Shown here: one piece after another, positions 47,323-56,435 of the stretch
How positions within the stretch are numbered: position 1 is the first letter of the stretch
How the letters are laid out: the number at the start of each line of letters is the position of its first letter
Source: Pseudomonas viridiflava
GTDB taxonomy: Bacteria > Pseudomonadota > Gammaproteobacteria > Pseudomonadales > Pseudomonadaceae
Direction: 5' to 3'
Length of the DNA: 64,000 nucleotides
Assembly (NCBI RefSeq): GCF_900582195.1
Contig: NZ_UTHA01000001.1
Location: 186,001 to 250,000 of the forward strand
Program-made: the position numbers and the translations under genes
The notes under the pieces: generated by a model
The model's input: the letters and a program-made list of their open reading frames with translations, nothing else
What the model was told of the DNA's origin: nothing
Databases searched by the model: none

Positions 47323-47895
47323 ATGAAAAACGTCAGCCCCAGCTACCTCAAGCATCAATTCCTGATCGCCATGCCACACATGGCCGACCCGAACTTTGCC
47401 CATACCTTGACCTACATCGTCGAGCACACGGCCAATGGCGCGATGGGGATTGTGGTCAACAGGCCGCAAGAGCTGAATCTGGCCGACATCCTTGAGCAAT
47501 TGCGCCCGGACATTGACCCGCCAGCACTGTGCCAGCACGTACCGATCTTCATCGGCGGGCCAGTGCAGACTGATCGCGGCTTTGTCCTGCACCCGGCGGG
47601 CAAGACCTTCCAGGCCACCGCGCAGCTGGACGGCGATCTGGCGTTGTCGACTTCGCAGGACGTGCTGTTCGCCATCGCTGACGGCGTCGGCCCGGCGAAA
47701 AGCCTGATTGCCCTCGGTTACGCCGGTTGGGAAGCCGGGCAGCTGGAAGCGGAACTCGCCGACAACGCCTGGCTGACCTGCCCGTACGACGCCGACATCC
47801 TCTTCAACACCAGCAGCGAACTGCGCCTCGAAGCGGCGGCCCGGCACCTGGGGATCAACCTCAGCCTGCTGACCAGCCAGGCAGGTCACGCCTGA
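47323..47895 (+). CDS. algH: YqgE/AlgH family protein
   Basis: The 190-residue cytoplasmic protein belongs to UPF0301 (AlgH/YqgE): YLKHQFLIAMPHMADPNFAHTLTYIVEHTANGAMGIVVNRPQELNLADILEQL and IGGPVQTDRGFVLHPAG. In P. aeruginosa AlgH is linked to alginate regulation; the biochemical role is unknown. The start at 47323 fits the family; the frame upstream lies in repeat DNA. It shares a base with the ruvX start (TGATG). Confidence 0.93.
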   Translation: MKNVSPSYLKHQFLIAMPHMADPNFAHTLTYIVEHTANGAMGIVVNRPQELNLADILEQLRPDIDPPALCQHVPIFIGGPVQTDRGFVLHPAGKTFQATAQLDGDLALSTSQDVLFAIADGVGPAKSLIALGYAGWEAGQLEAELADNAWLTCPYDADILFNTSSELRLEAAARHLGINLSLLTSQAGHA

Positions 47896-48332
47896 TGGCC
47901 CTGCGCCTGATTCTCGGCTTCGACTACGGCACCAAACAGATCGGCGTCGCGGTCGGCCAGGTGATCACCGGCCAGGCCCGCGAGCTGTGCACCTTGAAGG
48001 CACAGAACGGCGTGCCGGACTGGAACCAGGTCGAAGCCCTTATAAAAGAATGGAAACCTGACGCCGTGGTCGTCGGCCTGCCGCTGAACATGGACGGCAC
48101 ACCGAGCGACATGTGCGTGCGCGCGGAGAAATTCGCCCGCCGCCTCAACGGCCGCTTCAATCTGCCCTTCTATACCCACGACGAACGCCTGACCACGTTT
48201 GAAGCCAAGGGCGAGCGGCTGGCCCGTGGCGGTCAGAAAGGCAGTTACCGCGACAACCCGGTGGACGCCATCGCCGCCGCTCTGCTGTTGCAGGGCTGGC
48301 TCGATGAAAACACTGCATTGTTTGAATCCTGA
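47895..48332 (+). CDS. ruvX: Putative pre-16S rRNA nuclease (YqgF/RuvX)
   Basis: The 145-residue protein is RNase H-like (RLILGFDYGTKQIGVAVGQVITGQARELCTLKAQ, with the catalytic aspartate in GFDYG, and DERLTTFEA later). YqgF processes the 5' end of 16S rRNA and is essential in several bacteria. Translationally coupled to algH by the overlapping TGATG, followed by a terminator-like hairpin and pyrR. Confidence 0.93.
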   Translation: MALRLILGFDYGTKQIGVAVGQVITGQARELCTLKAQNGVPDWNQVEALIKEWKPDAVVVGLPLNMDGTPSDMCVRAEKFARRLNGRFNLPFYTHDERLTTFEAKGERLARGGQKGSYRDNPVDAIAAALLLQGWLDENTALFES

Positions 48333-48333
48333 C

Positions 48334-48357
48334 AAGCGCTTCGGCGCTTTTCTTTTG
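48334..48357 (+). terminator. Terminator-like hairpin between ruvX and pyrR
   Basis: AAGCGC (48334-48339) pairs with GCGCTT (48344-48349) around TTCG, followed by TTCTTTT. Position just after the ruvX stop fits an intrinsic terminator, or an attenuator for the pyr genes. Confidence 0.65.
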
Positions 48358-48368
48358 AGTGAAAAACC

Positions 48369-48392
48369 GAGCCGGGTCCAAGGACCCGGCTC
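48369..48392 (+). other. Perfect GC-rich hairpin just before pyrR
   Basis: GAGCCGGGTCC (48369-48379) and GGACCCGGCTC (48382-48392) give an 11-bp inverted repeat with a 2-base centre. It lies 20 bases before the pyrR ATG. On the minus strand it is followed by GGTTTTT. It could be a PyrR or other RNA target controlling pyrR translation, or a minus-strand terminator. Confidence 0.5.
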
Positions 48393-48412
48393 GCCCCCAA
48401 CAAGGAGCAACC

Positions 48413-48919
48413 ATGAGCCTGCCAAATCCCGCCGATCTGATCAGCCAGATGGCGACCCGCCTCAAGGCGCACCTTGCCCAGCGTGAAATCACTGAACCGC
48501 GTTACATCGGCATCCGCACCGGCGGCATCTGGGTCGCGCAGGCCCTGCTCAAGGAACTGGGCAGCGACGCGCCACTGGGCACGCTGGACGTGTCTTTCTA
48601 CCGCGACGACTTCAGCCAGAACGGCCTGCACCCGCAAGTGCGCCCGTCCGCCCTGCCCTTCGAGATCGAAGGCCAGCATCTGGTGCTGATCGACGACGTA
48701 TTGATGAGCGGCCGCACCATCCGCGCCGCCATGAACGAATTGTTCGACTACGGCCGCCCCGCCAGCGTGACCCTGGTCTGCCTGCTGGACCTCGACGCCG
48801 GTGAGCTGCCGATCCGCCCGAACGTGGTCGGCGCGACCTTGTCGCTGGCCGCACATGAGCGGGTGAAGCTGTCCGGCCCCGAGCCGTTGACGCTCGAACT
48901 GCAAGACATGTCCCTTTAA
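48413..48919 (+). CDS. pyrR: Bifunctional pyr regulator/uracil phosphoribosyltransferase PyrR
   Basis: The 168-residue protein has the PRPP-binding motif of phosphoribosyltransferases ([22 protein letters not shown]) and PyrR-family opening sequence ([36 protein letters not shown]). In Gram-positive bacteria it binds pyr mRNA at low PRPP/high UMP; in pseudomonads it is thought to regulate the pyrR-pyrB-pyrC' operon. The ATG has AAGGAG upstream. It precedes pyrB by 27 bases. Confidence 0.93.
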   Translation: MSLPNPADLISQMATRLKAHLAQREITEPRYIGIRTGGIWVAQALLKELGSDAPLGTLDVSFYRDDFSQNGLHPQVRPSALPFEIEGQHLVLIDDVLMSGRTIRAAMNELFDYGRPASVTLVCLLDLDAGELPIRPNVVGATLSLAAHERVKLSGPEPLTLELQDMSL

Positions 48920-48946
48920 TCCGCCCTATTGAGAGTCCCCTTCGCG

Positions 48947-49951
48947 ATGACGCCTCTAGATACCAAGCGCCCGCTGCAGCTCAATGATCAGGGCCAGCTG
49001 CGCCACTTCCTCTCGCTCGACGGCCTGCGCCGCGAGTTGCTGACGGAAATCCTCGACACTGCCGACTCGTTCCTCGAAGTCGGTGCCCGGGCGGTGAAGA
49101 AAGTCCCGTTGCTGCGCGGCAAGACCGTGTGCAACGTGTTCTTCGAAAACTCCACGCGCACCCGCACCACCTTCGAACTGGCGGCTCAGCGGCTGTCGGC
49201 GGACGTGATCACCCTGAACGTGTCGACCTCGTCGGCGAGCAAGGGTGAAACGCTGCTCGACACCCTGCGCAACCTCGAAGCCATGGCCGCCGACATGTTC
49301 GTCGTGCGCCACGGTGATTCCGGTGCCGCGCACTTCATCGCCGAACATGTCTGCCCGCAAGTGGCGATCATCAACGGCGGCGACGGCCGTCACGCGCACC
49401 CGACGCAGGGCATGCTCGACATGCTCACCATCCGTCGGCACAAGGGCGGCTTCGAAAACCTCTCGGTGGCCATCGTCGGCGACATCCTGCACTCGCGGGT
49501 GGCACGCTCGAACATGCTTGCCCTGAAAACCCTCGGCTGCCCGGACATCCGCGTGATCGCGCCGAAAACCCTGCTGCCGATCGGCATCGAGCAATACGGC
49601 GTGAAGGTCTACACCGACATGACCGAAGGCCTGAAAGACGTCGACGTGGTGATCATGCTGCGCCTGCAACGTGAACGCATGACCGGCGGCCTGCTGCCGA
49701 GCGAAGGCGAGTTCTACCGCCTGTTCGGCCTGACCACCGCGCGTCTGGCCGGGGCCAAACCCGATTGCATCGTCATGCACCCGGGGCCGATCAACCGTGG
49801 CGTGGAAATCGAGTCCGCAGTGGCCGACGGCCCGCATTCGGTAATCCTCAATCAGGTCACCTACGGCATCGCGATTCGTATGGCCGTGCTGTCCATGGCC
49901 ATGAGCGGGCAAACGGCCCAGCGCCAATTCGAGCAGGAGAACGCCCAGTGA
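48947..49951 (+). CDS. pyrB: Aspartate carbamoyltransferase catalytic subunit
   Basis: PyrB condenses carbamoyl phosphate and aspartate to carbamoyl aspartate. The 334-residue protein contains [22 protein letters not shown] (carbamoyl phosphate site S-T-R-T-R-T), [15 protein letters not shown], and [13 protein letters not shown]. In Pseudomonas it forms a dodecameric complex with the inactive dihydroorotase pyrC', the next gene, with which it overlaps by GTGA. The start at 48947 matches the family length. Confidence 0.97.
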   Translation: MTPLDTKRPLQLNDQGQLRHFLSLDGLRRELLTEILDTADSFLEVGARAVKKVPLLRGKTVCNVFFENSTRTRTTFELAAQRLSADVITLNVSTSSASKGETLLDTLRNLEAMAADMFVVRHGDSGAAHFIAEHVCPQVAIINGGDGRHAHPTQGMLDMLTIRRHKGGFENLSVAIVGDILHSRVARSNMLALKTLGCPDIRVIAPKTLLPIGIEQYGVKVYTDMTEGLKDVDVVIMLRLQRERMTGGLLPSEGEFYRLFGLTTARLAGAKPDCIVMHPGPINRGVEIESAVADGPHSVILNQVTYGIAIRMAVLSMAMSGQTAQRQFEQENAQ

Positions 49952-51219
49952 AGCTCAGCATTCTCGGCGCACGCGTCATCGATCCAAGCAGCGGCCTGGA
50001 TCAAGTTACCGACATTCACGTTGAAGCCTGCAAGATCGTCGCCCTCGGCGCGGCCCCGGACGGTTTCAGCGCTTTAGAAACCATCGACGCCCAAGGCCTT
50101 GTCGCCGCTCCGGGCCTCGTTGATCTGAACGTGGCCCTGCGCGAGCCGGGCTACAGCCGCAAAGGCTCGATCATCAGCGAAACCCGCGCAGCGGCCGCCG
50201 GTGGCGTGACCAGTCTGTGCTGCCCGCCGAAGACCAAGCCGGTGCTCGACACCTCCGCCGTGGCCGAACTGATCCTCGACCGCGCCCGCGAAGCCGGCAA
50301 CACCAAGGTGTTCCCTATCGGCGCGCTGAGCAAAGGTCTGGACGGCGAGCAACTGGCCGAGCTGGTGGCGCTGCGCGACGCTGGTTGCGTGGCGTTCGGC
50401 AACGGTCTGGAGAGTTTCCGCAACACCCGCACCCTGTGCCGGGCGCTGGAATACGCAGCAACCTTCGACCTGACGGTGATTTTCAACTCGCAGGATCATG
50501 ATTTGGCTGAAGGTGGTTTGGCTCACGAAGGCGCGGTTGCCAGCTTCCTCGGCTTGCCGGGGATTCCGGAGACTGCTGAAACCGTGGCATTGGCCCGGGA
50601 TCTGTTGCTTGTCGAGCAGACTGGCGTGCGTGCGCACTTCAGCCAGTTGACCAGCGCTCGCGGCGTCGCCCTGATCGCGCAGGCTCAGGCCCGCGGCCTG
50701 AAGGTGACGGCGGATGTCGCGCTGTATCAACTGATTCTGACCGACGAAGCGCTGATCGACTTCAGCAGTCTGTACCACGTGCAGCCACCGCTGCGCACTC
50801 GTGCGGATCGTGATGGTCTGCGTGAGGCAGTGAAATCCGGCGTGGTCTCGGCGATTTCCAGCCATCACCAGCCGCACGAACGCGACGCCAAACTGGCACC
50901 GTTCGGCGCGACCGAACCGGGCATCAGCAGCGTTGAGCTGTTGCTACCGCTGGCGATGACGCTGGTCGAGGATGGTTTGCTGGATTTGCCGACCTTGCTG
51001 GCGCGCCTGAGTGCAGGCCCGGCTGAAGCGTTGCGTCTGCCGGCGGGAAAACTGGCGGTGGGTGGGGCGGCGGATATCGTGTTGTTTGATCCGCAGGCTT
51101 CAACGGTGGCCGGTGAGAACTGGTTGTCGAAGGGTGAGAACTGCCCGTTCATCGGGCACACTTTGCCGGGCGTGGTTCGCTACACACTGGTGGATGGGCG
51201 GATCAGCCACCAGGCCTGA
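49948..51219 (+). CDS. pyrC': Non-catalytic dihydroorotase-like subunit PyrC'
   Basis: The 423-residue protein has an amidohydrolase fold but lacks the metal ligands: the usual D-x-H-x-H of dihydroorotase is replaced by [12 protein letters not shown] (residues about 60-71), so it is not expected to bind zinc. Pseudomonas PyrC' is a structural partner needed for PyrB activity. The start GTG at 49948 overlaps the pyrB stop (GTGA). A separate catalytic pyrC must exist elsewhere in the genome. Confidence 0.9.
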   Translation: MKLSILGARVIDPSSGLDQVTDIHVEACKIVALGAAPDGFSALETIDAQGLVAAPGLVDLNVALREPGYSRKGSIISETRAAAAGGVTSLCCPPKTKPVLDTSAVAELILDRAREAGNTKVFPIGALSKGLDGEQLAELVALRDAGCVAFGNGLESFRNTRTLCRALEYAATFDLTVIFNSQDHDLAEGGLAHEGAVASFLGLPGIPETAETVALARDLLLVEQTGVRAHFSQLTSARGVALIAQAQARGLKVTADVALYQLILTDEALIDFSSLYHVQPPLRTRADRDGLREAVKSGVVSAISSHHQPHERDAKLAPFGATEPGISSVELLLPLAMTLVEDGLLDLPTLLARLSAGPAEALRLPAGKLAVGGAADIVLFDPQASTVAGENWLSKGENCPFIGHTLPGVVRYTLVDGRISHQA

Positions 51220-51234
51220 TACCGCGTCGCCCCA

Positions 51235-51299
51235 TTCGCGAGCAAGCTCGCTCCCACAAGGATCACCGTGAACCCTGTGGGAGCGAGCCTGCTCGCGAA
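51235..51299. repeat. REPIN (inverted pair of GTGGGAGCGAGC repeats)
   Basis: Short-spaced inverted pair between convergent pyrC' and the TM2 gene. Confidence 0.87.
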
Positions 51300-51302
51300 G
51301 AC

Positions 51303-51734
51303 TTACTGGAAGGCGCCTCTGCCTTCGGCGTTACGCACCGACACCTGATCATTCAGCGTCCAGAAGTCATACAGCACCCCCAGAAAGAACAACCCGCCCG
51401 TCAGCAGATAGATCAGCCCACTGATCCATTTCCCCTGATACATCCGGTGCACACCCAATGCTCCGAGGAACGTCAGCAGAATCCACGCCACGTTGTATTC
51501 GATCGGCCCGGCGGTAAAACGCAGATCCGCCTCGCGATCCATTGCCGGGATCAAGAACAGGTCGATCAACCAGCCTATGCCCAGCAAACCGAAGGTGAAG
51601 AACCAGATCGTCCCGGTCACCGGCTTGCCGTAATAGAAGCGGTGAGCACCGGTAAAACCGAAAATCCACAGCAGGTAACCGATGATTTTGCTGTGCGTAT
51701 CTTGCTGCTGAACAACTTGTTGATAGGGGTTCAT
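51303..51734 (-). CDS. TM2 domain-containing membrane protein
   Basis: The 143-residue protein carries two consecutive TM2-like segments: KIIGYLLWIFGFTGAHRFYYGKPVTGTIWFFTFGLLGIGWLIDLFLIPAM and AWILLTFLGALGVHRMYQGKWISGLIYLLTGGLFFLGVLYDFWTL, giving about four membrane helices with the G-x-H-R-F/M-Y signature twice. The function of TM2 proteins is unknown. It lies divergent from the NlpC/P60 gene. Confidence 0.85.
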   Translation of the reverse strand: MNPYQQVVQQQDTHSKIIGYLLWIFGFTGAHRFYYGKPVTGTIWFFTFGLLGIGWLIDLFLIPAMDREADLRFTAGPIEYNVAWILLTFLGALGVHRMYQGKWISGLIYLLTGGLFFLGVLYDFWTLNDQVSVRNAEGRGAFQ

Positions 51735-51982
51735 GAAGACCTCGATTCACACGATAGATAAATATTCTTGAATTCTTTGTGACTTTTTTACAGGTAGCCG
51801 ACGTACGGCAAATGTTACCGTTGCTAGCGTCAAAGCCTTATAACACCGGACTTCTGTCGGACAATTGCGTCCATTTGCCGCTTATTTGGTTCCGTTGGCT
51901 GCCAACTGAATCGACCAACGGACTCGGAATGAAAAAAAACTCTGTTATAAAGTTGCGCGCTATCACTAAAGAGCCACGCCTA

Positions 51983-52600
51983 ATGCGACCATTTTTCAAG
52001 ACATGGCTAACCATCTGCCTATTATTGCCACTGGCCGCCCACGCCACCAATCGTGAGCAACGTCTTCCCAACGTTAACGGCTTTACCCCTAAATCCCATG
52101 CTTCGGCTCCTTCGAGCAAAAGCAGCAAAAGCAAAACCACCACGCTGAGCAGCAAGAGCCACAGCAAGCTGGTGCCACCGATGGCGAGCAAGGAAAGCAG
52201 CAATGTGCTGAGCCGTGCGGTCAACGTCCTCGGTACACCTTATCGTTGGGGCGGCAGCAGCCCAAGTAAAGGTTTTGATTGCAGCGGTCTGGTGAAATAC
52301 GCGTTCAACGACGCTACCTTCGACCTGCCACGTACCTCGAACGCCATGGCCAGCGGCCACGGCGAGAAAGTCGAGCGCAAGGATCTGAAGCCGGGCGACC
52401 TGATTTTCTTCAACATCAAGAGCCGTCGGGTCAACCACGTTGCCATCTACCTGGGCAACGACCGCTTTATCCACGCCCCGCGTCGTGGCAAAGCGGTAAG
52501 CATCGATACGTTGAACAAGCCGTACTGGCAGCAGCATTACGTGGTTGCCAAGCGTGTGTTGCCGAAGGAACAGAGCCAGATGCGCGTGGTTCAGCGCTAA
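51983..52600 (+). CDS. NlpC/P60 family cell-wall peptidase
   Basis: The 205-residue protein has a signal peptide (MRPFFKTWLTICLLLPLAAHA), a serine/lysine-rich linker and a C-terminal NlpC/P60 (C40) domain with catalytic cysteine in GFDCSGLVKYAF, histidine in RVNHVAIYLG, and a third polar residue in FIHAP. It should cleave peptide cross-links in peptidoglycan (D-Glu-mDAP) in the periplasm. An in-frame ATG at 51929 would add 18 residues; 51983 gives the signal peptide directly and is preferred. Confidence 0.85.
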   Translation: MRPFFKTWLTICLLLPLAAHATNREQRLPNVNGFTPKSHASAPSSKSSKSKTTTLSSKSHSKLVPPMASKESSNVLSRAVNVLGTPYRWGGSSPSKGFDCSGLVKYAFNDATFDLPRTSNAMASGHGEKVERKDLKPGDLIFFNIKSRRVNHVAIYLGNDRFIHAPRRGKAVSIDTLNKPYWQQHYVVAKRVLPKEQSQMRVVQR

Positions 52601-52639
52601 GCCGACTGATCCGCAACGTGTATCACCAGCACTGACCTC

Positions 52640-52722
52640 TTCGCGAGCAAGCTCGCTCCCACAGGTGAAAGCATTCCAATTGAAGGAATGCAAACAAATG
52701 TGGGAGCGAGCTTGCTCGCGAA
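52640..52722. repeat. REPIN (inverted pair of GTGGGAGCGAGC repeats)
   Basis: Inverted pair between convergent NlpC/P60 gene and pilT. Confidence 0.88.
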
Positions 52723-52751
52723 AGGGCCGGTGAGAACACCGAAAATCTTCC

Positions 52752-53786
52752 TCAGAAATTATCCGGCGTACGCGCCTTCTCTCGTGCATGCTCGCGGCTG
52801 ATCAAGCCCTTGGTCACCAGATCCTTCAGGCACATGTCCAGTGTCTGCATGCCCAGCGACCCACCCGTCTGAATCGCCGAATACATCTGCGCGACCTTGT
52901 CTTCACGGATCAGATTACGGATCGCCGATGTGCCCAGCATGATCTCGTGCGCCGCCACCCGCCCGCCGCCGATCTTCTTGATCAGCGTCTGCGAAACCAC
53001 CGCCAGCAACGACTCCGACAACATCGAACGCACCATCGACTTCTCGTCACCGGGGAATACATCGACCACGCGATCGATGGTTTTCGCTGCAGAGGTGGTG
53101 TGCAGCGTGCCGAACACTAGGTGCCCGGTTTCGGCTGCGGTCAGCGCCAGGCGAATGGTTTCCAGATCACGCATCTCGCCGACCAGAATCACGTCCGGGT
53201 CTTCACGCAGCGCTGAACGCAAAGCCGTCGCGAAACTGCGGGTATCACGGTGAACTTCACGCTGATTGATCAAGCATTTGCGCGATTCGTGAACGAATTC
53301 GATCGGATCTTCGATGGTGAGGATATGGTGATGGCGATGAGTGTTGAGGTAATCGATCATCGCCGCCAGCGTGGTCGATTTGCCGGAACCGGTCGGCCCG
53401 GTGACCAGCACCAGCCCGCGTGGCGCATCGGTGATCTTGCGGAAGACGTCGCCCATGGCCAAGTCTTCCATGCTCAACACTTTCGACGGAATGGTACGAA
53501 ACACCGCCCCGGCGCCACGGTTCTGGTTGAAGGCGTTAACCCGGAACCGCGCGACACCCGGCACTTCGAAGGAAAAGTCGGTTTCCAGATGTTTCTCGAA
53601 GTCGACACGCTGGGTGTCGTTCATGATGTCGTAGATCAGTTCGTGCACTTGCTTGTGATCCAGCGCCGGCAGATTGATCCGCCGCACATCGCCATCGACA
53701 CGGATCATCGGCGGCAGACCGGCCGACAGGTGCAGGTCGGAAGCGCCTTGTTTGGCGCTGAAGGCCAGCAATTCAGTGATATCCAT
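52752..53786 (-). CDS. pilT: Type IV pilus retraction ATPase PilT
   Basis: PilT drives pilus retraction and twitching. The 344-residue length is standard. Motifs: DITELLAFSAKQGASDLHLSAGLPPMIRVDG at the N-terminus, Walker A TGPTGSGKST, the Asp box and Walker B (RSALREDPDVILVGEMRD), the His box, and the retraction motif AIRNLIREDK. Divergent from yggS. pilU, usually adjacent in P. aeruginosa, is not found in this window. Confidence 0.96.
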   Translation of the reverse strand: MDITELLAFSAKQGASDLHLSAGLPPMIRVDGDVRRINLPALDHKQVHELIYDIMNDTQRVDFEKHLETDFSFEVPGVARFRVNAFNQNRGAGAVFRTIPSKVLSMEDLAMGDVFRKITDAPRGLVLVTGPTGSGKSTTLAAMIDYLNTHRHHHILTIEDPIEFVHESRKCLINQREVHRDTRSFATALRSALREDPDVILVGEMRDLETIRLALTAAETGHLVFGTLHTTSAAKTIDRVVDVFPGDEKSMVRSMLSESLLAVVSQTLIKKIGGGRVAAHEIMLGTSAIRNLIREDKVAQMYSAIQTGGSLGMQTLDMCLKDLVTKGLISREHAREKARTPDNF

Positions 53787-53842
53787 AGCGCTCCTCAATT
53801 CCAGTAGAATGCCGCGAACCTTCAGACCGCTGGCGCCTCTTG

Positions 53843-54529
53843 ATGTCCACGATAGCAGACAACATTCTTCAGGTTGGTTCGCGCATCCAGACCGCGACCC
53901 AAGCCGCACACCGTCCTGAAAACAGCGTCCAGTTGCTCGCCGTGAGCAAAACCAAACCCGCCGAAGCCCTGCGTGAAGCCTATGCCGCCGGCCTGCGTGA
54001 CTTTGGCGAGAACTATCTGCAGGAAGCCTTGGGCAAACAGCTCGAACTGGCTGACCTGCCCTTGATCTGGCACTTCATCGGCCCCATTCAATCGAACAAG
54101 ACTCGCGCCATCGCCGAGCATTTCGACTGGGTGCACTCCGTGGATCGCCTGAAAATCGCTCAACGTCTGTCCGAACAGCGTCCGGCCAACCTGCCGCCGC
54201 TGAACATCTGCATTCAGGTCAACGTCAGCGGCGAAGCCAGTAAATCCGGCTGCACCCCGGCGGATCTGCCGGCGCTGGCCGAAGCCATCAGCGCCCTGCC
54301 CCGGTTGAAACTGCGCGGGCTGATGGCGATTCCCGAGCCAACCGAAGATCGCGCCGAGCAGGACGCGGCCTTCGCCGCCGTGCAGAAATTGCAGGCAAGC
54401 CTCGATCTGCCGCTCGACACACTGTCCATGGGCATGAGCCACGACCTCGAGTCGGCCATTGCCCAAGGCGCCACTTGGGTGCGTATCGGTACCGCCCTGT
54501 TTGGCGCCCGTGATTATTCCCAGTCTTGA
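53843..54529 (+). CDS. yggS: PLP homeostasis protein (YggS/PROSC family)
   Basis: The 228-residue protein has the alanine racemase-like barrel of the PROSC family (VQLLAVSKTKPAEALREAYAAGLRDFGENYLQEA; the lysine in SKTKP binds PLP, and SMGMSHDLESAIAQGATWVRIGTALFG near the end). It buffers intracellular PLP. It starts divergent from pilT and precedes proC by 23 bases, a common conserved arrangement. Confidence 0.94.
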   Translation: MSTIADNILQVGSRIQTATQAAHRPENSVQLLAVSKTKPAEALREAYAAGLRDFGENYLQEALGKQLELADLPLIWHFIGPIQSNKTRAIAEHFDWVHSVDRLKIAQRLSEQRPANLPPLNICIQVNVSGEASKSGCTPADLPALAEAISALPRLKLRGLMAIPEPTEDRAEQDAAFAAVQKLQASLDLPLDTLSMGMSHDLESAIAQGATWVRIGTALFGARDYSQS

Positions 54530-54552
54530 ACGATTCCAGATAAGGACCACAC

Positions 54553-55371
54553 ATGAGCAACACACGTATTGCGTTTATCGGTGCGGGCAACATGGCGGCC
54601 AGTCTGATTGGCGGCCTGCGCGCCAAGGGCCTGGAAGCCGGGCAGATCCGTGCCAGCGACCCGGGTGAAGAAACCCGCGCCAAGGTCAGCGCCGAACACG
54701 GCATCGAAACCTTTGCTGACAACGCCCAGGCCATCGACGGCGTCGATGTGATCGTGCTGGCGGTCAAGCCGCAGGCGATGAAAGCCGTGTGCGAAGCGAT
54801 TCGCCCAAGCCTGAAACCGAATCAACTGGTGGTGTCGATTGCTGCCGGTATCACCTGCGCCAGCATGACCGCGTGGCTTGGCGAGCAGCCGATCGTGCGC
54901 TGCATGCCCAACACCCCGGCGCTGCTGCGCCAAGGCGTCAGCGGTTTGTACGCGACCAGCGAAGTGACCGCCGAGCAGCGTCAGCAAGCCGAAGAGCTGC
55001 TGTCCGCCGTCGGCATTGCCCTGTGGCTCAACGACGAGCAGCAACTCGATGCCGTGACCGCTGTATCCGGTTCCGGCCCGGCGTACTTCTTCCTGCTGAT
55101 CGAAGCCATGACCGCCGCCGGCGTCAAACTCGGCCTGCCAAAGGAAATTGCAGAACAACTGACCCTGCAGACCGCGCTGGGCGCCGCGCACATGGCTGTT
55201 TCCAGCGACGTTGACGCCGCCGAACTGCGCCGCCGCGTGACCTCGCCAAACGGCACCACGGAAGCTGCAATCAAATCATTCCAGGCCAATGGCTTCGAGG
55301 CCCTGGTCGAAACCGCACTCGGCGCCGCCGCGCACCGCTCGGCCGAAATGGCCGAACAACTGGGCAAATAA
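54553..55371 (+). CDS. proC: Pyrroline-5-carboxylate reductase
   Basis: ProC reduces pyrroline-5-carboxylate to proline with NAD(P)H. The 272-residue protein has the Rossmann motif IAFIGAGNMAASLIGGL, RCMPNTPALLRQGVSGLYA, and the active-site segment VTAVSGSGPAYFFLLIEAM. The yggS-proC-yggT order is conserved. Confidence 0.96.
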   Translation: MSNTRIAFIGAGNMAASLIGGLRAKGLEAGQIRASDPGEETRAKVSAEHGIETFADNAQAIDGVDVIVLAVKPQAMKAVCEAIRPSLKPNQLVVSIAAGITCASMTAWLGEQPIVRCMPNTPALLRQGVSGLYATSEVTAEQRQQAEELLSAVGIALWLNDEQQLDAVTAVSGSGPAYFFLLIEAMTAAGVKLGLPKEIAEQLTLQTALGAAHMAVSSDVDAAELRRRVTSPNGTTEAAIKSFQANGFEALVETALGAAAHRSAEMAEQLGK

Positions 55372-55381
55372 GGAGCCTTAC

Positions 55382-55972
55382 ATGATTGGATTGAACACCG
55401 CAGCGGTTTACGTGCTGCAAACCCTCGGCAGTCTGTACCTGCTGATCGTGCTGCTGCGCTTCGTGCTGCAACTGGTGCGGGCGAACTTCTACAACCCGCT
55501 GTGCCAGTTCATCGTCAAAGCGACCCAGCCATTGCTCAAGCCGCTGCGCCGGATCATCCCGAGCCTGTTTGGTCTGGACATGTCGTCGCTGGTGCTGGCG
55601 ATTCTGGTGCAACTGGCGCTGATGGCGCTGACCCTGCTGCTGACTTACGGCACCACTGGCAACCCGCTGCAACTGTTTATCTGGTCGCTGATCGGCGTGA
55701 CCGCGCTGTTCCTGAAGATCTTCTTCTTCGCCCTGATCATCAGCGTGATTCTGTCGTGGGTTGCGCCGGGCAGCCACAATCCGGGGGCTGAACTGGTCAA
55801 CCAGATCTGCGAGCCGGCCCTGGCACCGTTCCGCCGTTTCCTGCCGAATCTCGGTGGTCTGGATCTGTCGCCGATCTTCGCCTTCCTCGCGCTGAAACTG
55901 ATCGACATGCTGGTGATCAACAATCTGGCGGCGATGACGATGATGCCGGAAATCCTCCGTCTGCTAATGTGA
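55382..55972 (+). CDS. yggT: YggT family membrane protein
   Basis: The 196-residue protein has two YGGT repeats with four or more membrane helices (MIGLNTAAVYVLQTLGSLYLLIVLLRFVLQLVRANFYNPLCQFIVKATQPLLKPLRRIIPS and FFFALIISVILSWVAPGSHNPGAELVNQICEPALAPFRRFLP). The family is implicated in osmotic or cell-division processes; function is unclear. Ends overlapping the yggU start (GTGA). Confidence 0.92.
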   Translation: MIGLNTAAVYVLQTLGSLYLLIVLLRFVLQLVRANFYNPLCQFIVKATQPLLKPLRRIIPSLFGLDMSSLVLAILVQLALMALTLLLTYGTTGNPLQLFIWSLIGVTALFLKIFFFALIISVILSWVAPGSHNPGAELVNQICEPALAPFRRFLPNLGGLDLSPIFAFLALKLIDMLVINNLAAMTMMPEILRLLM

Positions 55973-56256
55973 GCTGGTTTCGATGGGACGGTGACGACTT
56001 GATCCTCGAGTGTCACCTGCAACCGGCAGCCCGCAGCGATGACTTCGCCGGGCTGCATGGGGATCGCCTGAAGATTCGTTTGACCGCGCCGCCGGTCGAG
56101 GGCAAGGCCAATGCTTATCTGATGGGCTTTCTGGCCAAGGCGTTTGGCGTTTCGAAGAGCCAGGTCAGTTTGCTCAGTGGCGAGTTGAACCGGCAGAAGC
56201 GGGTGAGGATCTGCTCGCCGAAGAAGTTGCCGGATTTGCCCGGACTAGTGCGCTGA
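55969..56256 (+). CDS. yggU: DUF167 family protein (YggU)
   Basis: The 95-residue protein has the DUF167 fold sequence (LHGDRLKIRLTAPPVEGKANAYLMGFLAKAFGVSKSQVSLLSGELNRQKRVRI). Function is unknown. GTG start at 55969 overlaps the yggT stop, so translation is probably coupled. Conserved neighbour of yggT. Confidence 0.92.
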   Translation: MSWFRWDGDDLILECHLQPAARSDDFAGLHGDRLKIRLTAPPVEGKANAYLMGFLAKAFGVSKSQVSLLSGELNRQKRVRICSPKKLPDLPGLVR

Positions 56257-56257
56257 T

Positions 56258-56362
56258 CGTTCCCACGCTCCGCGTGGGAATGCATCTCGGGACGCTCCGC
56301 GTCCCCCGCCGAAGCGGACGCGGAGCGTCCAATGAAGCATTCCCACGCAGAGCGTGGGAACG
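56258..56362. repeat. GTTCCCACGC-type inverted-repeat element (copy C)
   Basis: Outer arms CGTTCCCACGCTCCGCGTGG and inverted copy, inner GGACGCTCCGCGTCC and GGACGCGGAGCGTCC. Lies between yggU and the metX promoter. Confidence 0.85.
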
Positions 56363-56377
56363 AGCGCAGGTAGTTGC

Positions 56378-56406
56378 TTGCCGCTAACCCCCCCGGTCTT
56401 TAGACT
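56378..56406 (+). promoter_or_regulatory. Putative sigma-70 promoter of metX
   Basis: TTGCCG (56378-56383) and TAGACT (56401-56406) are 17 bases apart. The spacer contains CCCCCCCGGTC, close to CCCCCCGTC in the same place of the arsR-metK promoter. Transcription would start near 56413, before the ATG at 56436. Confidence 0.5.
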
Positions 56407-56435
56407 TACGCCTCATTTCAACGAGAGCAGGGTCG

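Noticed and set aside
51929-51982. Upstream start of the NlpC/P60 gene
   Set aside because: It would put 18 charged residues before the signal peptide, and its ribosome site is no better.
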